Positions 43,835-51,512 of a stretch of DNA of 64,000 bases are shown here, piece by piece. The stretch is from positions 1,364,001-1,428,000 of the forward strand of contig NZ_JAFMSU010000002.1 in assembly GCF_017916365.1 (NCBI RefSeq). Direction: 5' to 3'. Position 1 is the first letter of the stretch; every line of letters begins with the position of its first letter. The notes under the pieces are model-generated. The model did not search any database and was not told the DNA's origin. It worked only from the letters and a program-made list of their open reading frames with translations. A program made the translations under genes and the position numbers. Origin of the DNA: Rufibacter roseolus. Its GTDB lineage: Bacteria; Bacteroidota; Bacteroidia; Cytophagales; Hymenobacteraceae.

Positions 43835-44686
43835 CTAAAACAATTCTAGCGACAGTTGCTGGACTTTCTTTTTGGTTTGCATGGGTGATGCCACCGGTGC
43901 CGGGCTGTAAACAATAGGGGCGCCATCAATGACATAAACGGGCGTTTCCTCATAGCGCGAGGCCACCACCACCTGGGTGCCATCGGCGTGGGTGGTGAAT
44001 AGTTCCTTTACCAGGTTGGGGCAGTTGTTGTCTTTGGAAAGGTGGCCCAGCAGCACGTGGCTCATGAACTGAGGTTTGTAGCCGGTGAACAGGTTCAGCG
44101 CCTGCCGATTAGAAAGGTGTCCGTGGTTACCCTTGATCCTGGCCTTGAGGTAATACGGGTAACGGCCGCGCTCCAGCATGTCCTCGTCATAATTGGTCTC
44201 CAGGAAAGCCGCGTGGCAAACCTGAAATTGCTTAATGACATGGTCACAGGGAGAACCGATGTCAGTGAAGACGCCCACGTTGATGCCGTTGCCGGAGACG
44301 ATGAAACTATGCGGATCAGCGGCATCGTGGAACTTGGGGAACCCGGTGACGGTAAGGTCCCCTATCTGCACTCCCTCGTAGGCTTGGAAAGACCTCACTA
44401 ACCGGTAATCCAGCCCGAAGCGCAGGTTCTGCAGGGTGGCCGGCGTAATGTAGACGGGAATCTGATATTTCTTCGCCAGCACCGGCAAACCTTTGATATG
44501 GTCTGAATGCTCGTGCGAAATAAAGATGGCTTTTACTTTCTCCATGGACAAACCCAGCCGCCGCATGCGTCCCTCGGTTTCGCGGCAAGAAATGCCCGCA
44601 TCCACCAATACTGCCTCCTGCTCGTTACCAATGTAATAGCAGTTCCCGTTACTCCCCGATGCCAACGACGTAATGTACAAACCCAT
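43835..44686 (-). CDS. MBL-fold metallo-hydrolase, YycJ/WalJ-like
   Basis: 283 residues. It begins MGLYITSLASGSNGNCYYIG, the typical start of the YycJ/WalJ group. It carries the metal motif HEHSDH at residues 58-63, with further ligands in FPKFHDAADPHSF, ETNYDEDML and GHLSKDNNCPN. These are soluble two-metal hydrolases; in Firmicutes WalJ is linked to cell-wall or DNA metabolism, but the substrate is not known. A TAnnTTTG box lies only seven bases before the ATG, so the mRNA is probably leaderless. Monocistronic. Confidence 0.88.
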   Translation of the reverse strand: MGLYITSLASGSNGNCYYIGNEQEAVLVDAGISCRETEGRMRRLGLSMEKVKAIFISHEHSDHIKGLPVLAKKYQIPVYITPATLQNLRFGLDYRLVRSFQAYEGVQIGDLTVTGFPKFHDAADPHSFIVSGNGINVGVFTDIGSPCDHVIKQFQVCHAAFLETNYDEDMLERGRYPYYLKARIKGNHGHLSNRQALNLFTGYKPQFMSHVLLGHLSKDNNCPNLVKELFTTHADGTQVVVASRYEETPVYVIDGAPIVYSPAPVASPMQTKKKVQQLSLELF

Positions 44687-44693
44687 AGAGCTA

Positions 44694-44701
44694 CAAAATT
44701 A
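44694..44701 (-). promoter_or_regulatory. -7 box of the MBL-fold gene, apparently leaderless
   Basis: On the minus strand TAATTTTG matches TAnnTTTG. Seven bases separate it from the ATG at 44686, so the transcript would start at the A of the start codon or next to it. Confidence 0.5.
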
Positions 44702-44969
44702 CGGTAAGTTTTGCTTAATCTCCACCCTGCCTGCTCAAACTGATAATCTAACCCAAACAGAAGAGGTTTATACTTAACATAAATACTAAGCTAAGAACAA
44801 GGCTTCTTACGCCAATCAATCCTTTTCAGAGATTATCACAGTTTAGGAAAGCGCTTCATCTAAGCCTCAGGATGTATGGAGCTGCTTTTATTAAAGTAAT
44901 CACTACCGTTGAGAACAGGCAAAAGGAACCTGCAAAAGCCATGCGGCTGACCAGCTAAAAACAGGAAAT

Positions 44970-45009
44970 CCGTTTCAAGCCGCTTTTCATAAAAACAGCC
45001 AGAAAACAA
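44970..45009. repeat. Dispersed intergenic palindrome
   Basis: CCGTTTCAAGCCGCTTTT with AAAAACAGCCAGAAAACAA, 19 bases past the LacI-family stop codon. Confidence 0.6.
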
Positions 45010-45027
45010 TTGAGAGATTTTGCCGAT

Positions 45028-46047
45028 CTACTCAGGCTGGGAAGAACGGCGGGGAAGCAGAATCGGGTCCAGCACAATGCGTTCTGGGGTGGTGCCGTAG
45101 AAATCTTTGTTCCCGATGAGCTTCAGAAACAGATGCGCGGTCTCCTCCCCCATTCTAATGGTCTGCTGGTCTACGGTAGAGAGCGATGGTGTCACAAACG
45201 CCCCGAAGGCCTCGTTCGCGAAGCCCATGACGCCCATCTGCTGAGGCACTTTGATGCCTCTTTCCAGCAGCACCTGCAAAGCGCCCATTGCCGTGTAATC
45301 CTCGGCGGCGAAAACGGCGTCAAAGTCTTTTTCCTTCTCGAGCAGGCGCGTAACAGATTCTTTTCCGAACTCCAGGGAAAGCCTGCCTTTGCAGATCATC
45401 TCCTCATTCATGGACAAGCCATACTTCTCTAAGGCATCGCGGTAGCCCCGGAAACGCTCCTTGAAAATGGTGAGGCTCTGGTCTGAGGTGAAATGCGCAA
45501 TGTGCTTGTACCCCTCCTTGATGAGGTGCTCGGTTGCCACAAAACCGGCCTGGTAGTCGTTGATGGTCACGGAGGGCACCGGCAGCTCGTTTATGGCGCG
45601 GTCAAAAAACAACAGGGGCACCTGGCGCTTGCTGATCTGCTCGTAGAACTCGCGGCCCTCCATTTCCCCGGATACCGAGGAGATGATACCATCTACCCGG
45701 GCCTGCAGAAAGGTCTCAATCCCCTTCTGCTCCTGCTTCAATGACTCACCGGTCTGGTACAGCAGCATGCTGTAGCCGTTCTCATTCATGACCTTCTCAA
45801 TGCCGTGCACCACCGAGCTGAAGAAACTGGTATCCAAACTGGGCACAATGATCCCGATGACGTTGGTGCGCCCCGAGCGCAGGGAAGAAGCGAGTTTGTT
45901 CTGCTGGTAGTTCAGGCGTTTGGCAGTTTCCAGCACCGCTGCTTTGGTGGCGGCACTGATGGCCGGATGGTCATTGAGGGCTCGCGCCACCGTGGAGAAC
46001 GTTACGTCCAGCTCCCGCGCAATGTCATGTATGGTTGTTTTCTTCAA
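45028..46047 (-). CDS. LacI-family transcriptional regulator, probably of xylose genes
   Basis: 339 residues. The N-terminal helix-turn-helix (TTIHDIARELDVTFSTVARAL, about 4-24) and hinge helix (NKLASSLRSGRTNVIG) are complete. The remaining 280 residues form a periplasmic-binding-protein-like sensor (IIVPSLDTSFFSSVVHGIE, GVMGFANEAFGAFVTPSLSTVDQ). The gene is divergent from xylB-xylA across a 384-base gap that carries a perfect 16-bp palindrome with central CG, the usual LacI-family operator form. The effector could be xylose or a xylo-oligosaccharide; this is inferred from neighbours only. A TAccTTTA box at 46212 could be its promoter. Confidence 0.9.
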   Translation of the reverse strand: MKKTTIHDIARELDVTFSTVARALNDHPAISAATKAAVLETAKRLNYQQNKLASSLRSGRTNVIGIIVPSLDTSFFSSVVHGIEKVMNENGYSMLLYQTGESLKQEQKGIETFLQARVDGIISSVSGEMEGREFYEQISKRQVPLLFFDRAINELPVPSVTINDYQAGFVATEHLIKEGYKHIAHFTSDQSLTIFKERFRGYRDALEKYGLSMNEEMICKGRLSLEFGKESVTRLLEKEKDFDAVFAAEDYTAMGALQVLLERGIKVPQQMGVMGFANEAFGAFVTPSLSTVDQQTIRMGEETAHLFLKLIGNKDFYGTTPERIVLDPILLPRRSSQPE

Positions 46048-46211
46048 TGTTTCAGCTGTGTGAACCCAAAATTACTGAGTTGGCGGTAAAGTCCTTAAAG
46101 CTATCCTATTTTCTTTTCATTTTTAGCACGTTTTAGCTTAAACAGGCTCAAAATAGCCAAGCTTAAAAGTCTCTCTTTGTCATAAACCTAATTAGCCTGA
46201 AACTAAATAGT

Positions 46212-46219
46212 TAAAGGTA
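46212..46219 (-). promoter_or_regulatory. Possible -7 box of the LacI-family gene
   Basis: TACCTTTA on the minus strand differs from TAnnTTTG in the last base only. It implies a leader of about 160 bases. Confidence 0.35.
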
Positions 46220-46336
46220 AGAAGGTTACCAGTTTTCATTTTCTCATTTTACTTGAGCTAAGACAAGGTTTTTTTCACAAAATTTAAAGGTTTCTGCCTC
46301 TCATATTTCCTATTCTCAGTTTTTTCGCTTAAAATT

Positions 46337-46352
46337 ATGCCAACGTTGGCAT
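46337..46352. promoter_or_regulatory. LacI-family operator upstream of xylB
   Basis: ATGCCAACGTTGGCAT is identical to its reverse complement and has the central CG of LacI-family operators. It is 80 bases before the xylB ATG, between that gene and the divergent LacI-type regulator, which makes the latter its natural ligand. Confidence 0.7.
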
Positions 46353-46431
46353 TTATAGACAGAAGAGGAATTCTGAACAGCTTTCCCCCTTGCCCTCGTA
46401 TAGAACAGATATTATTGAAATAAAGCCCTTT

Positions 46432-47913
46432 ATGCTCCTATTAGGTATAGACGTAGGTACCTCCTCCATTAAAGTATCAGTGGTGGACGCGGCCACCCAG
46501 AAGTGTCTGGCTTCGGCGCAGTTTCCAGAAACTGAGTCCAAAATCAACTCCCTGCAACCGGGCTGGGCTGAGCAGGCCCCCGAGATGTGGTGGGAGCATA
46601 CCCAGGCCGCCATCCAGAAAGCCAACGCCTCCGGCGCCTACAATCCCGAGGACATAGGAGCCATTGGTATTGCTTACCAGATGCACGGTTTGGTGGTAGT
46701 GGACGAGAACCAGGAGGTATTGCGCCAGTCCATTATCTGGTGCGACAGCCGCGCGGTTCCCTACGGACAGAAAGCCCTGGAGCACATTGGGCAGGAACAG
46801 AGCCTGGCGCACCTGCTTAACTCACCGGGTAACTTCACCGCCGCCAAATTGGCTTGGGTAAAGGAAAACGAGCCCGAAACGTTCAGCAGAATCCACAAGA
46901 TCATGCTGCCCGGCGACTACATCGCCATGAAGCTGACCGGCGAGATCACTACCAGCGTATCTGCCTTGTCTGAGGGTATTTTCTGGGACTTCCAGAAAGA
47001 TGAGGTGTCTGCCGATGTCATGAACTTCTTTGGGTTCAGCCCCGAGATCATCCCGGCGGTGAAGCCTTTGTTTTCTTCGCACGGCGAGGTGAAACCCGAG
47101 GTTGCTTCTTCCCTGTCTTTGAAAGCCGGTATTCCGGTGGCCTATAAATCTGGTGACCAGCCCAATAACGCGCTTTCTCTGAACGTGCTCAACCCCGGCG
47201 AGGTGGCGGCCACGGCTGGCACCTCGGGCGTGATCTACGGCGTGAGCGACCAGTTGGTGTATGACCCGCAGTCCCGCGTGAACACCTTTGCGCACGTGAA
47301 CTACACGCCGCAATCAAAGCGCGTGGGCGTGCTCATGAACATCAACGGCACCGGCATCATGAACAGCTGGGTAAAGGAAAACATGGGCCACGGCCTCTCC
47401 TACCCCCAGATGAACGAAGAAGCCCTGAAAACACCGGTTGGGAGCAACGGCCTGCGTATCTTCCCTTTTGGGAACGGGGCCGAGCGCGTGTTCAACAACC
47501 GCATCATAGGCGCGCAGTTCCATAATCTTGATTTAAACCTGCATTCCAAAGGACATGTGTTCCGGGCGGTGCAGGAAGGCATTGCTTTCACGTTCCGCTA
47601 CGGGCTGGACATCATGCGCGAGAACGGCATGAATCCGCAGGTCATCAGGGCGGGTAACGCTAACATGTTCCTGAGCCCGCTTTTTGCCGAGGCTTTCGTG
47701 AACGCCACGCACGTACCGGTGGAGCTTTACCAGAACGACGGCAGCGTAGGTGCGGCCTTAGGCGCCGGCATCGGGGCCCAGGTGTTCTCCTCGGCGGAGG
47801 AAGCCTTCAGCCGCTTTGAGCGCCTGAAAGTGATTGAGCCTACCCAGACCGATGCCTATGAAAACGCGTACCAGGACTGGAAAGCTTTATTACAGAAACA
47901 ATTAAGAGACTAA
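46432..47913 (+). CDS. xylB: Xylulokinase
   Basis: 493 residues from MLLLGIDVGTSSIKVSVVD; an in-frame ATG 14 codons upstream is rejected because family members begin at the LLGIDVGTSSIK strand. FGGY carbohydrate kinase fold: phosphate-binding GTSSIK near the N-terminus, QMHGLV (substrate contact), GDQPNNAL with the catalytic aspartate, and AATAGTSGVIYGV in the second domain. It phosphorylates D-xylulose to xylulose-5-phosphate in the cytoplasm. The xylA gene starts 27 bases downstream, so they form an operon, with the LacI-type operator upstream. Confidence 0.93.
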   Translation: MLLLGIDVGTSSIKVSVVDAATQKCLASAQFPETESKINSLQPGWAEQAPEMWWEHTQAAIQKANASGAYNPEDIGAIGIAYQMHGLVVVDENQEVLRQSIIWCDSRAVPYGQKALEHIGQEQSLAHLLNSPGNFTAAKLAWVKENEPETFSRIHKIMLPGDYIAMKLTGEITTSVSALSEGIFWDFQKDEVSADVMNFFGFSPEIIPAVKPLFSSHGEVKPEVASSLSLKAGIPVAYKSGDQPNNALSLNVLNPGEVAATAGTSGVIYGVSDQLVYDPQSRVNTFAHVNYTPQSKRVGVLMNINGTGIMNSWVKENMGHGLSYPQMNEEALKTPVGSNGLRIFPFGNGAERVFNNRIIGAQFHNLDLNLHSKGHVFRAVQEGIAFTFRYGLDIMRENGMNPQVIRAGNANMFLSPLFAEAFVNATHVPVELYQNDGSVGAALGAGIGAQVFSSAEEAFSRFERLKVIEPTQTDAYENAYQDWKALLQKQLRD

Positions 47914-47940
47914 TTTATTTACCCTTATACATTCACAACC

Positions 47941-49272
47941 ATGGCAAATCACACCCTAGTAGACACAGAATACTTTAAAGGAGTAGGACAGATAAAATTT
48001 GAAGGTCCTGAGTCTGACAACCCGTTGGCGTACCGCTGGTATGACGAAAACCGTGTAGTGGCAGGCAAAACCCTGAAAGAGCATCTTAAGTTTTCAGTGG
48101 CCTATTGGCACTCATTCAACGCGAACGGCTCTGATCCATTCGGGGGCCCAACGTTGAACTTCGCCTGGGACCAGAGTTCAGATGTGATTGAGCGCGCCAA
48201 GGCCAAAATGGATGCCGCGTTTGAGTTCATCACTAAATTGGGTATGCCTTACTACTGCTTCCATGATGTAGATGTGGTAGATTTTGGCAATAACGTAGTG
48301 GAGAACGAGCGCCGTCTGCAGACCATGGTAGAATACGCAAAGCAGAAACAAGCCGAAACCGGCGTAAAACTGCTGTGGGGAACTGCCAACGTGTTCTCAC
48401 ATGAGCGTTACATGAACGGTGCCTCTACGAACCCAGATTTCCATGTGCTGGCCCATGCAGCGGCGCAGGTGAAAGGTGCTTTGGATGCCACTATTGCCTT
48501 AGGTGGTGAAAACTACGTATTCTGGGGAGGCCGTGAAGGTTATATGACCCTTCTGAACACCAACATGAAACGCGAGCAGGAGCACCTGGCCCGATTCCTG
48601 CACTCAGCCAAAGACTACGCCCGTGCGCAAGGCTTCAAAGGGACGTTCTTCATTGAGCCTAAGCCGATGGAACCAACCAAGCACCAGTATGACTACGACT
48701 GCGCAACCGTGATCGGGTTCCTGCGTCAGCACGATTTATTGGGTGATTTTAAAATCAACATCGAGGTAAACCACGCTACCCTGGCGGGCCATACCTTCCA
48801 GCACGAGCTGCAGGTTGCCGCCGATGCTGGTGTACTAGGCTCTGTGGATGCCAACCGCGGTGACTACCAGAACGGCTGGGATACCGACCAATTCCCTAAT
48901 AACCTAAACGAACTGACCGAGGCCATGCTGATCTTCTTAGAAGCCGGTGGCCTGCAAGGAGGTGGCGTAAACTTCGATGCCAAAATCAGAAGAAACTCCA
49001 CTGATCCAGCAGACCTGTTCTACGCCCACATTGGTGGTGCCGATACTTTTGCCCGCGCCCTGATCACCGCTGACAACATCCTGCAGAACTCTGACTACCT
49101 CAAAATCCGCAAGGAGCGTTACGCTTCTTTTGACAGCGGCAAAGGCAAAGAGTTTGAGCAAGGCAAACTGTCTCTGGAAGACCTGCGCGACTACGCCATT
49201 GAGCAAGGAGAGCCAACACTGCAAAGCGGCCGTCAGGAGTACCTGGAGAACCTGATCAACAGATTCATCTAA
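47941..49272 (+). CDS. xylA: Xylose isomerase (class II)
   Basis: 443 residues, the length of class II enzymes. Catalytic and metal residues are visible: YYCFHDVDV (catalytic histidine, about residue 101), [17 protein letters not shown] (metal glutamate), [16 protein letters not shown] and [17 protein letters not shown]. It converts D-xylose to D-xylulose in the cytoplasm, feeding xylB immediately upstream. The pair is placed next to a glucuronoxylan locus, which supplies its substrate. An intrinsic terminator about 170 bases downstream closes the operon. Confidence 0.96.
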   Translation: MANHTLVDTEYFKGVGQIKFEGPESDNPLAYRWYDENRVVAGKTLKEHLKFSVAYWHSFNANGSDPFGGPTLNFAWDQSSDVIERAKAKMDAAFEFITKLGMPYYCFHDVDVVDFGNNVVENERRLQTMVEYAKQKQAETGVKLLWGTANVFSHERYMNGASTNPDFHVLAHAAAQVKGALDATIALGGENYVFWGGREGYMTLLNTNMKREQEHLARFLHSAKDYARAQGFKGTFFIEPKPMEPTKHQYDYDCATVIGFLRQHDLLGDFKINIEVNHATLAGHTFQHELQVAADAGVLGSVDANRGDYQNGWDTDQFPNNLNELTEAMLIFLEAGGLQGGGVNFDAKIRRNSTDPADLFYAHIGGADTFARALITADNILQNSDYLKIRKERYASFDSGKGKEFEQGKLSLEDLRDYAIEQGEPTLQSGRQEYLENLINRFI

Positions 49273-49440
49273 TCTGGTTAGATTTTGATGCTTGCCGCCC
49301 ACGCGGCAAAGAAACAAGTGCTGTCCCCTGATTAAACTAGAAGGAAAGATAACCCTGCTGCCCAGGTAGTCAGATTTAATCTTCCCGGTTAGAGTTGTCT
49401 TGTCAACACTCCTTTGTTTTTTCATGTAATGCATACTAAG

Positions 49441-49475
49441 AAAGGCTGTCTCCAATGGAGGCAGCCTTTTTTTTT
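49441..49475 (+). terminator. Intrinsic terminator of xylB-xylA
   Basis: A 13-bp stem (49441-49453 with 49457-49469, one G-T wobble) closes on AAT and runs into nine T. Classical form. It lies 168 bases after the xylA stop codon, so the transcript has a long 3' tail. Confidence 0.85.
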
Positions 49476-49647
49476 CATTGCAGTTTAGGAGGAAATGCTG
49501 ATTGGGCAGTATGTGGTAGGCTTTTGTAATTGGATGATAAGGAATTGGCACATTGTTACTGAATCGGCCCAACCCACCCCTACCCCTCCCTGTAGGGGAA
49601 TTTTCTTTCTGGTAAATCTCTTTGTAGATCTCTTTTTTTTAAGTTCT

Positions 49648-49723
49648 CTGGTTCAAGTTTTCAACTTGGACCTAAAATGACCTGAAGTTTGCAACTTCAG
49701 TGAGGCTGAAAGCCTCAAACCAG
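49648..49723. repeat. Compact triple-hairpin element of unknown type
   Basis: Three mini-hairpins, each with a three-base loop, follow one another. They are 49651-49671 (9 bp, one wobble), 49682-49700 (8 bp, CTGAAGTT and AACTTCAG) and 49701-49717 (7 bp, TGAGGCT and AGCCTCA). An outer inverted repeat CTGGTT (49648-49653) and AACCAG (49718-49723) encloses them. The density of structure in 76 bases is far above chance. It may be a REP-like mobile element or a small structured RNA. Confidence 0.55.
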
Positions 49724-49850
49724 CAGTTTCTTAAGAGCCACTGTAAAGAACTAAACCCATCGCTTCCCGCAGCTGGAATTCACATAATACAGCCTGTAGC
49801 CATATTATTTTGCCTTCATTAAAATCTCCAAAGGCCTCGCTTAAAGGTTT

Positions 49851-49889
49851 CCTTTTTCAGCCCTGCTTTTCAAAAAACAAGCGAAAAAT
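49851..49889. repeat. Dispersed intergenic palindrome
   Basis: CCTTTTTCAGCCCTGCTTTT with AAAAAACAAGCGAAAAATG. It lies just beyond the transaldolase terminator. Confidence 0.5.
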
Positions 49890-49908
49890 GATTTCCCAAA
49901 GCACAAAA

Positions 49909-49935
49909 AAATCGGGCCCTGCTAGAGCCCGATTT
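49909..49935 (-). terminator. Intrinsic terminator of the transaldolase gene
   Basis: A 9-bp stem AAATCGGGC/GCCCGATTT with nine-base loop. On the minus strand it runs into seven T. It lies about 85 bases after the transaldolase stop codon. Confidence 0.8.
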
Positions 49936-50020
49936 CAGTATCATCTAACTAAGATCATTTACCTTTTGTCCTGTGAACTGAAGAAATACTTTCGTTCTGA
50001 AACAGGATCATCAGAATAAA

Positions 50021-50695
50021 CTACGCTTGTTCCTGCATGATCTCTTTCATCTTCTCAGCATCGGCCACGAACTTGGCCAAGCCGCTGGCGGTGAGCGGAT
50101 GGTTCAGAAGACCCAGGATTGGCTCCAACGGACAGGTGCACACGTGCGCGCCGGCCTCGGCACACTTCACAATGTGCAGGGAGCTGCGGATAGAAGCCGC
50201 CAGGATCTGTGTTTCATAGCCTTGGATGGCATAGATGTTGGCGATTTGGGTGATCAGTTCCACACCGTCCCAACCGATGTCATCCACGCGACCCAGGAAG
50301 GGCGACACGTAAGTAGCACCGGCTTTGGCGGCCAGAATTGCCTGTCCGGCCGAGAACACCAGCGTACAGTTGGTTTTAATGCCTTTGTCAGAGAAATATT
50401 TTATGGCTTTCAGGCCGTCTTTTATCATAGGTACTTTCACCACAATGTTGGGGTGAAGCGCCGCCAAGGTCTCGCCCTCCTCTACCATTGAGTCAAAATC
50501 AGTGGAAAGTACCTCGGCGCTGATATCACCGTCCACAATCTCGCAGATTGCTTTGTAATGGTCCAGGGTAGCTTGCTCCCCTTTGATGCCTTCTTTGGCC
50601 ATTAGGGATGGGTTGGTGGTTACTCCGTCCAGGATACCCAAGTCGTGGGCTTCTTTGATGTGGGCCAAATTAGCCGTGTCAATGAAAAACTTCAT
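50021..50695 (-). CDS. Transaldolase, TalC/fructose-6-phosphate aldolase type
   Basis: 224 residues from [16 protein letters not shown], the characteristic start of the short (about 215-225 residue) transaldolase subfamily. The frame is open 47 codons further upstream, but that part is AT-rich, non-homologous and contains a palindrome, so I choose the ATG at 50695. Seen motifs are [28 protein letters not shown] with the Schiff-base lysine, [11 protein letters not shown] and [11 protein letters not shown]. It transfers dihydroxyacetone units in the non-oxidative pentose phosphate pathway, which disposes of xylulose-5-phosphate made by XylB. It is convergent to xylB-xylA. Confidence 0.93.
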   Translation of the reverse strand: MKFFIDTANLAHIKEAHDLGILDGVTTNPSLMAKEGIKGEQATLDHYKAICEIVDGDISAEVLSTDFDSMVEEGETLAALHPNIVVKVPMIKDGLKAIKYFSDKGIKTNCTLVFSAGQAILAAKAGATYVSPFLGRVDDIGWDGVELITQIANIYAIQGYETQILAASIRSSLHIVKCAEAGAHVCTCPLEPILGLLNHPLTASGLAKFVADAEKMKEIMQEQA

Positions 50696-50784
50696 AGCAA
50701 ATGGTTTTAGGTTTCTTTCTTTAAATCTGGCTGAAAACAGCAGGTCTGGTACTGTGATGGGGAACTGCCTCTTGCTAAAAAACA

Positions 50785-50811
50785 GTATAATTGTATTTAT
50801 GACAATTATAC
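50785..50811. promoter_or_regulatory. Palindromic operator-like site upstream of transaldolase
   Basis: GTATAATTGT and ACAATTATAC form perfect 10-bp arms around seven bases, 90 bases before the transaldolase ATG. It looks like a binding site for a dimeric regulator. It does not resemble the LacI-type operator at 46337, so a different protein would bind. Confidence 0.5.
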
Positions 50812-51180
50812 AAGTATTCTGCCACACCTCCAACAAAACAGAGACCTATTTCCCTCTAATACGGCGTTTTACACAAGGAAGGTATTCCAAAGCTGGCATC
50901 TTTGCCTTCGGAGCCGGGATGGTAAAAGAAAGCCTTATCTACAGACTGTTCCCTTGACATAATTAGCTCATATGTCCATAGTAAAGCGATAAAACTCGGT
51001 GCCTCCTGAATGACTAATTACTTTTCTGTACTGTCTGCCTCTGCTGAGCCACCAAGGGTAAAATGCTTACAAAGCATAGAGACCCTACTAGTGTACTATA
51101 GTCTGTTAGAATGAGACGCAACTATGCTTTTTATGCACATCTATTTAACATACTTTTTAATCTGATGACATTCTCCAATC

Positions 51181-51220
51181 TGGTTCAGACTTGGTTTTAG
51201 AAAAGGAGCCTTAAAACAGG
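51181..51220. repeat. Dispersed intergenic palindrome
   Basis: TGGTTCAGACTTGGTTTT with AAAAGGAGCCTTAAAACAGG. Confidence 0.55.
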
Positions 51221-51298
51221 AAGTAAAGGCGGTGCGGGCTGAAGTCAGGTACATTGTACCGATGTTGATTTCACAGTTATTGGCCCGGACGCTCGCAG

Positions 51299-51325
51299 GA
51301 CCTCTGGATGCTGCGAGGTCTTTTT
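51299..51325 (+). terminator. Orphan terminator-like hairpin
   Basis: GACCTC (51299-51304) pairs with GAGGTC (51315-51320) and is followed by five T. No plus-strand gene lies upstream for more than 2 kb, so it may end a small RNA or be a remnant. Confidence 0.4.
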
Positions 51326-51464
51326 AGCTAACTGTAACATGGTAGCCAGCAGTAACTCCCCTCCTATCTTCCGAGGGTGCCCGAAGGGCGGGGTGGTATA
51401 GGCGGTCCTGAAAACTTCAGCCGATATTGTAGCCAGACTCAACAAACAACAGATTACCATTACC

Positions 51465-51512
51465 AAAACTGTTTCGGGCCTGTTTTGCAGAAAACAGGCC
51501 CGAAACAGTTTT
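51465..51512 (-). terminator. Terminator of the GH115 gene, also a perfect copy of the palindrome family
   Basis: A perfect 22-bp inverted repeat (51465-51486 with 51491-51512) with loop GCAG overlaps the last bases of the GH115 stop codon. Its core GGCCTGTTTT/AAAACAGGCC and outer CTGTTT/AAACAG are the consensus of the dispersed palindrome, with no mismatch between the arms. Confidence 0.75.

Larger units (their letters stand above)
44687..45027. other. Intergenic region of 341 bp
   Basis: It holds the MBL-fold promoter at its left edge and a palindrome copy (44970-45009) just past the LacI-type gene's stop codon. Nothing else recognised. Confidence 0.5.
46048..46431. other. Divergent control region of 384 bp between lacI-type gene and xylB
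   Basis: AT-rich region holding a degenerate palindrome copy at about 46116-46157, the regulator's possible -7 box (46212) and the perfect operator (46337). No gene. The frame of xylB is open back to 46390, but that extension lacks kinase homology. Confidence 0.55.
49273..50020. other. Intergenic region of 748 bp with structured elements
   Basis: It holds the xylA terminator, the triple-hairpin element (49648-49723), a palindrome copy (49851-49889) and the transaldolase terminator (49909-49935). A C-rich stretch at 49571-49590 is followed by a complementary GTAGGGG. No reading frame here looks like a gene. Confidence 0.55.
50696..51510. other. Divergent-tail region of 815 bp
   Basis: It separates the transaldolase start from the end of the GH115 gene. 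It contains a degenerate palindrome copy at 50705-50740, the operator-like site, another palindrome copy at 51181-51220, a terminator-like hairpin at 51299 and the GH115 terminator. A 73-codon minus-strand frame (51245-51466) has no family resemblance and contains the hairpin; I do not call it. Confidence 0.5.

Noticed and set aside
50696..50836. Upstream extension of the transaldolase frame (47 residues)
   Set aside because: AT-rich, contains the operator-like palindrome, and TalC-type proteins begin with MKFFIDTAN.
51245..51466. 73-codon minus-strand frame
   Set aside because: Contains the orphan hairpin and shows no family resemblance; kept only as a point to check.
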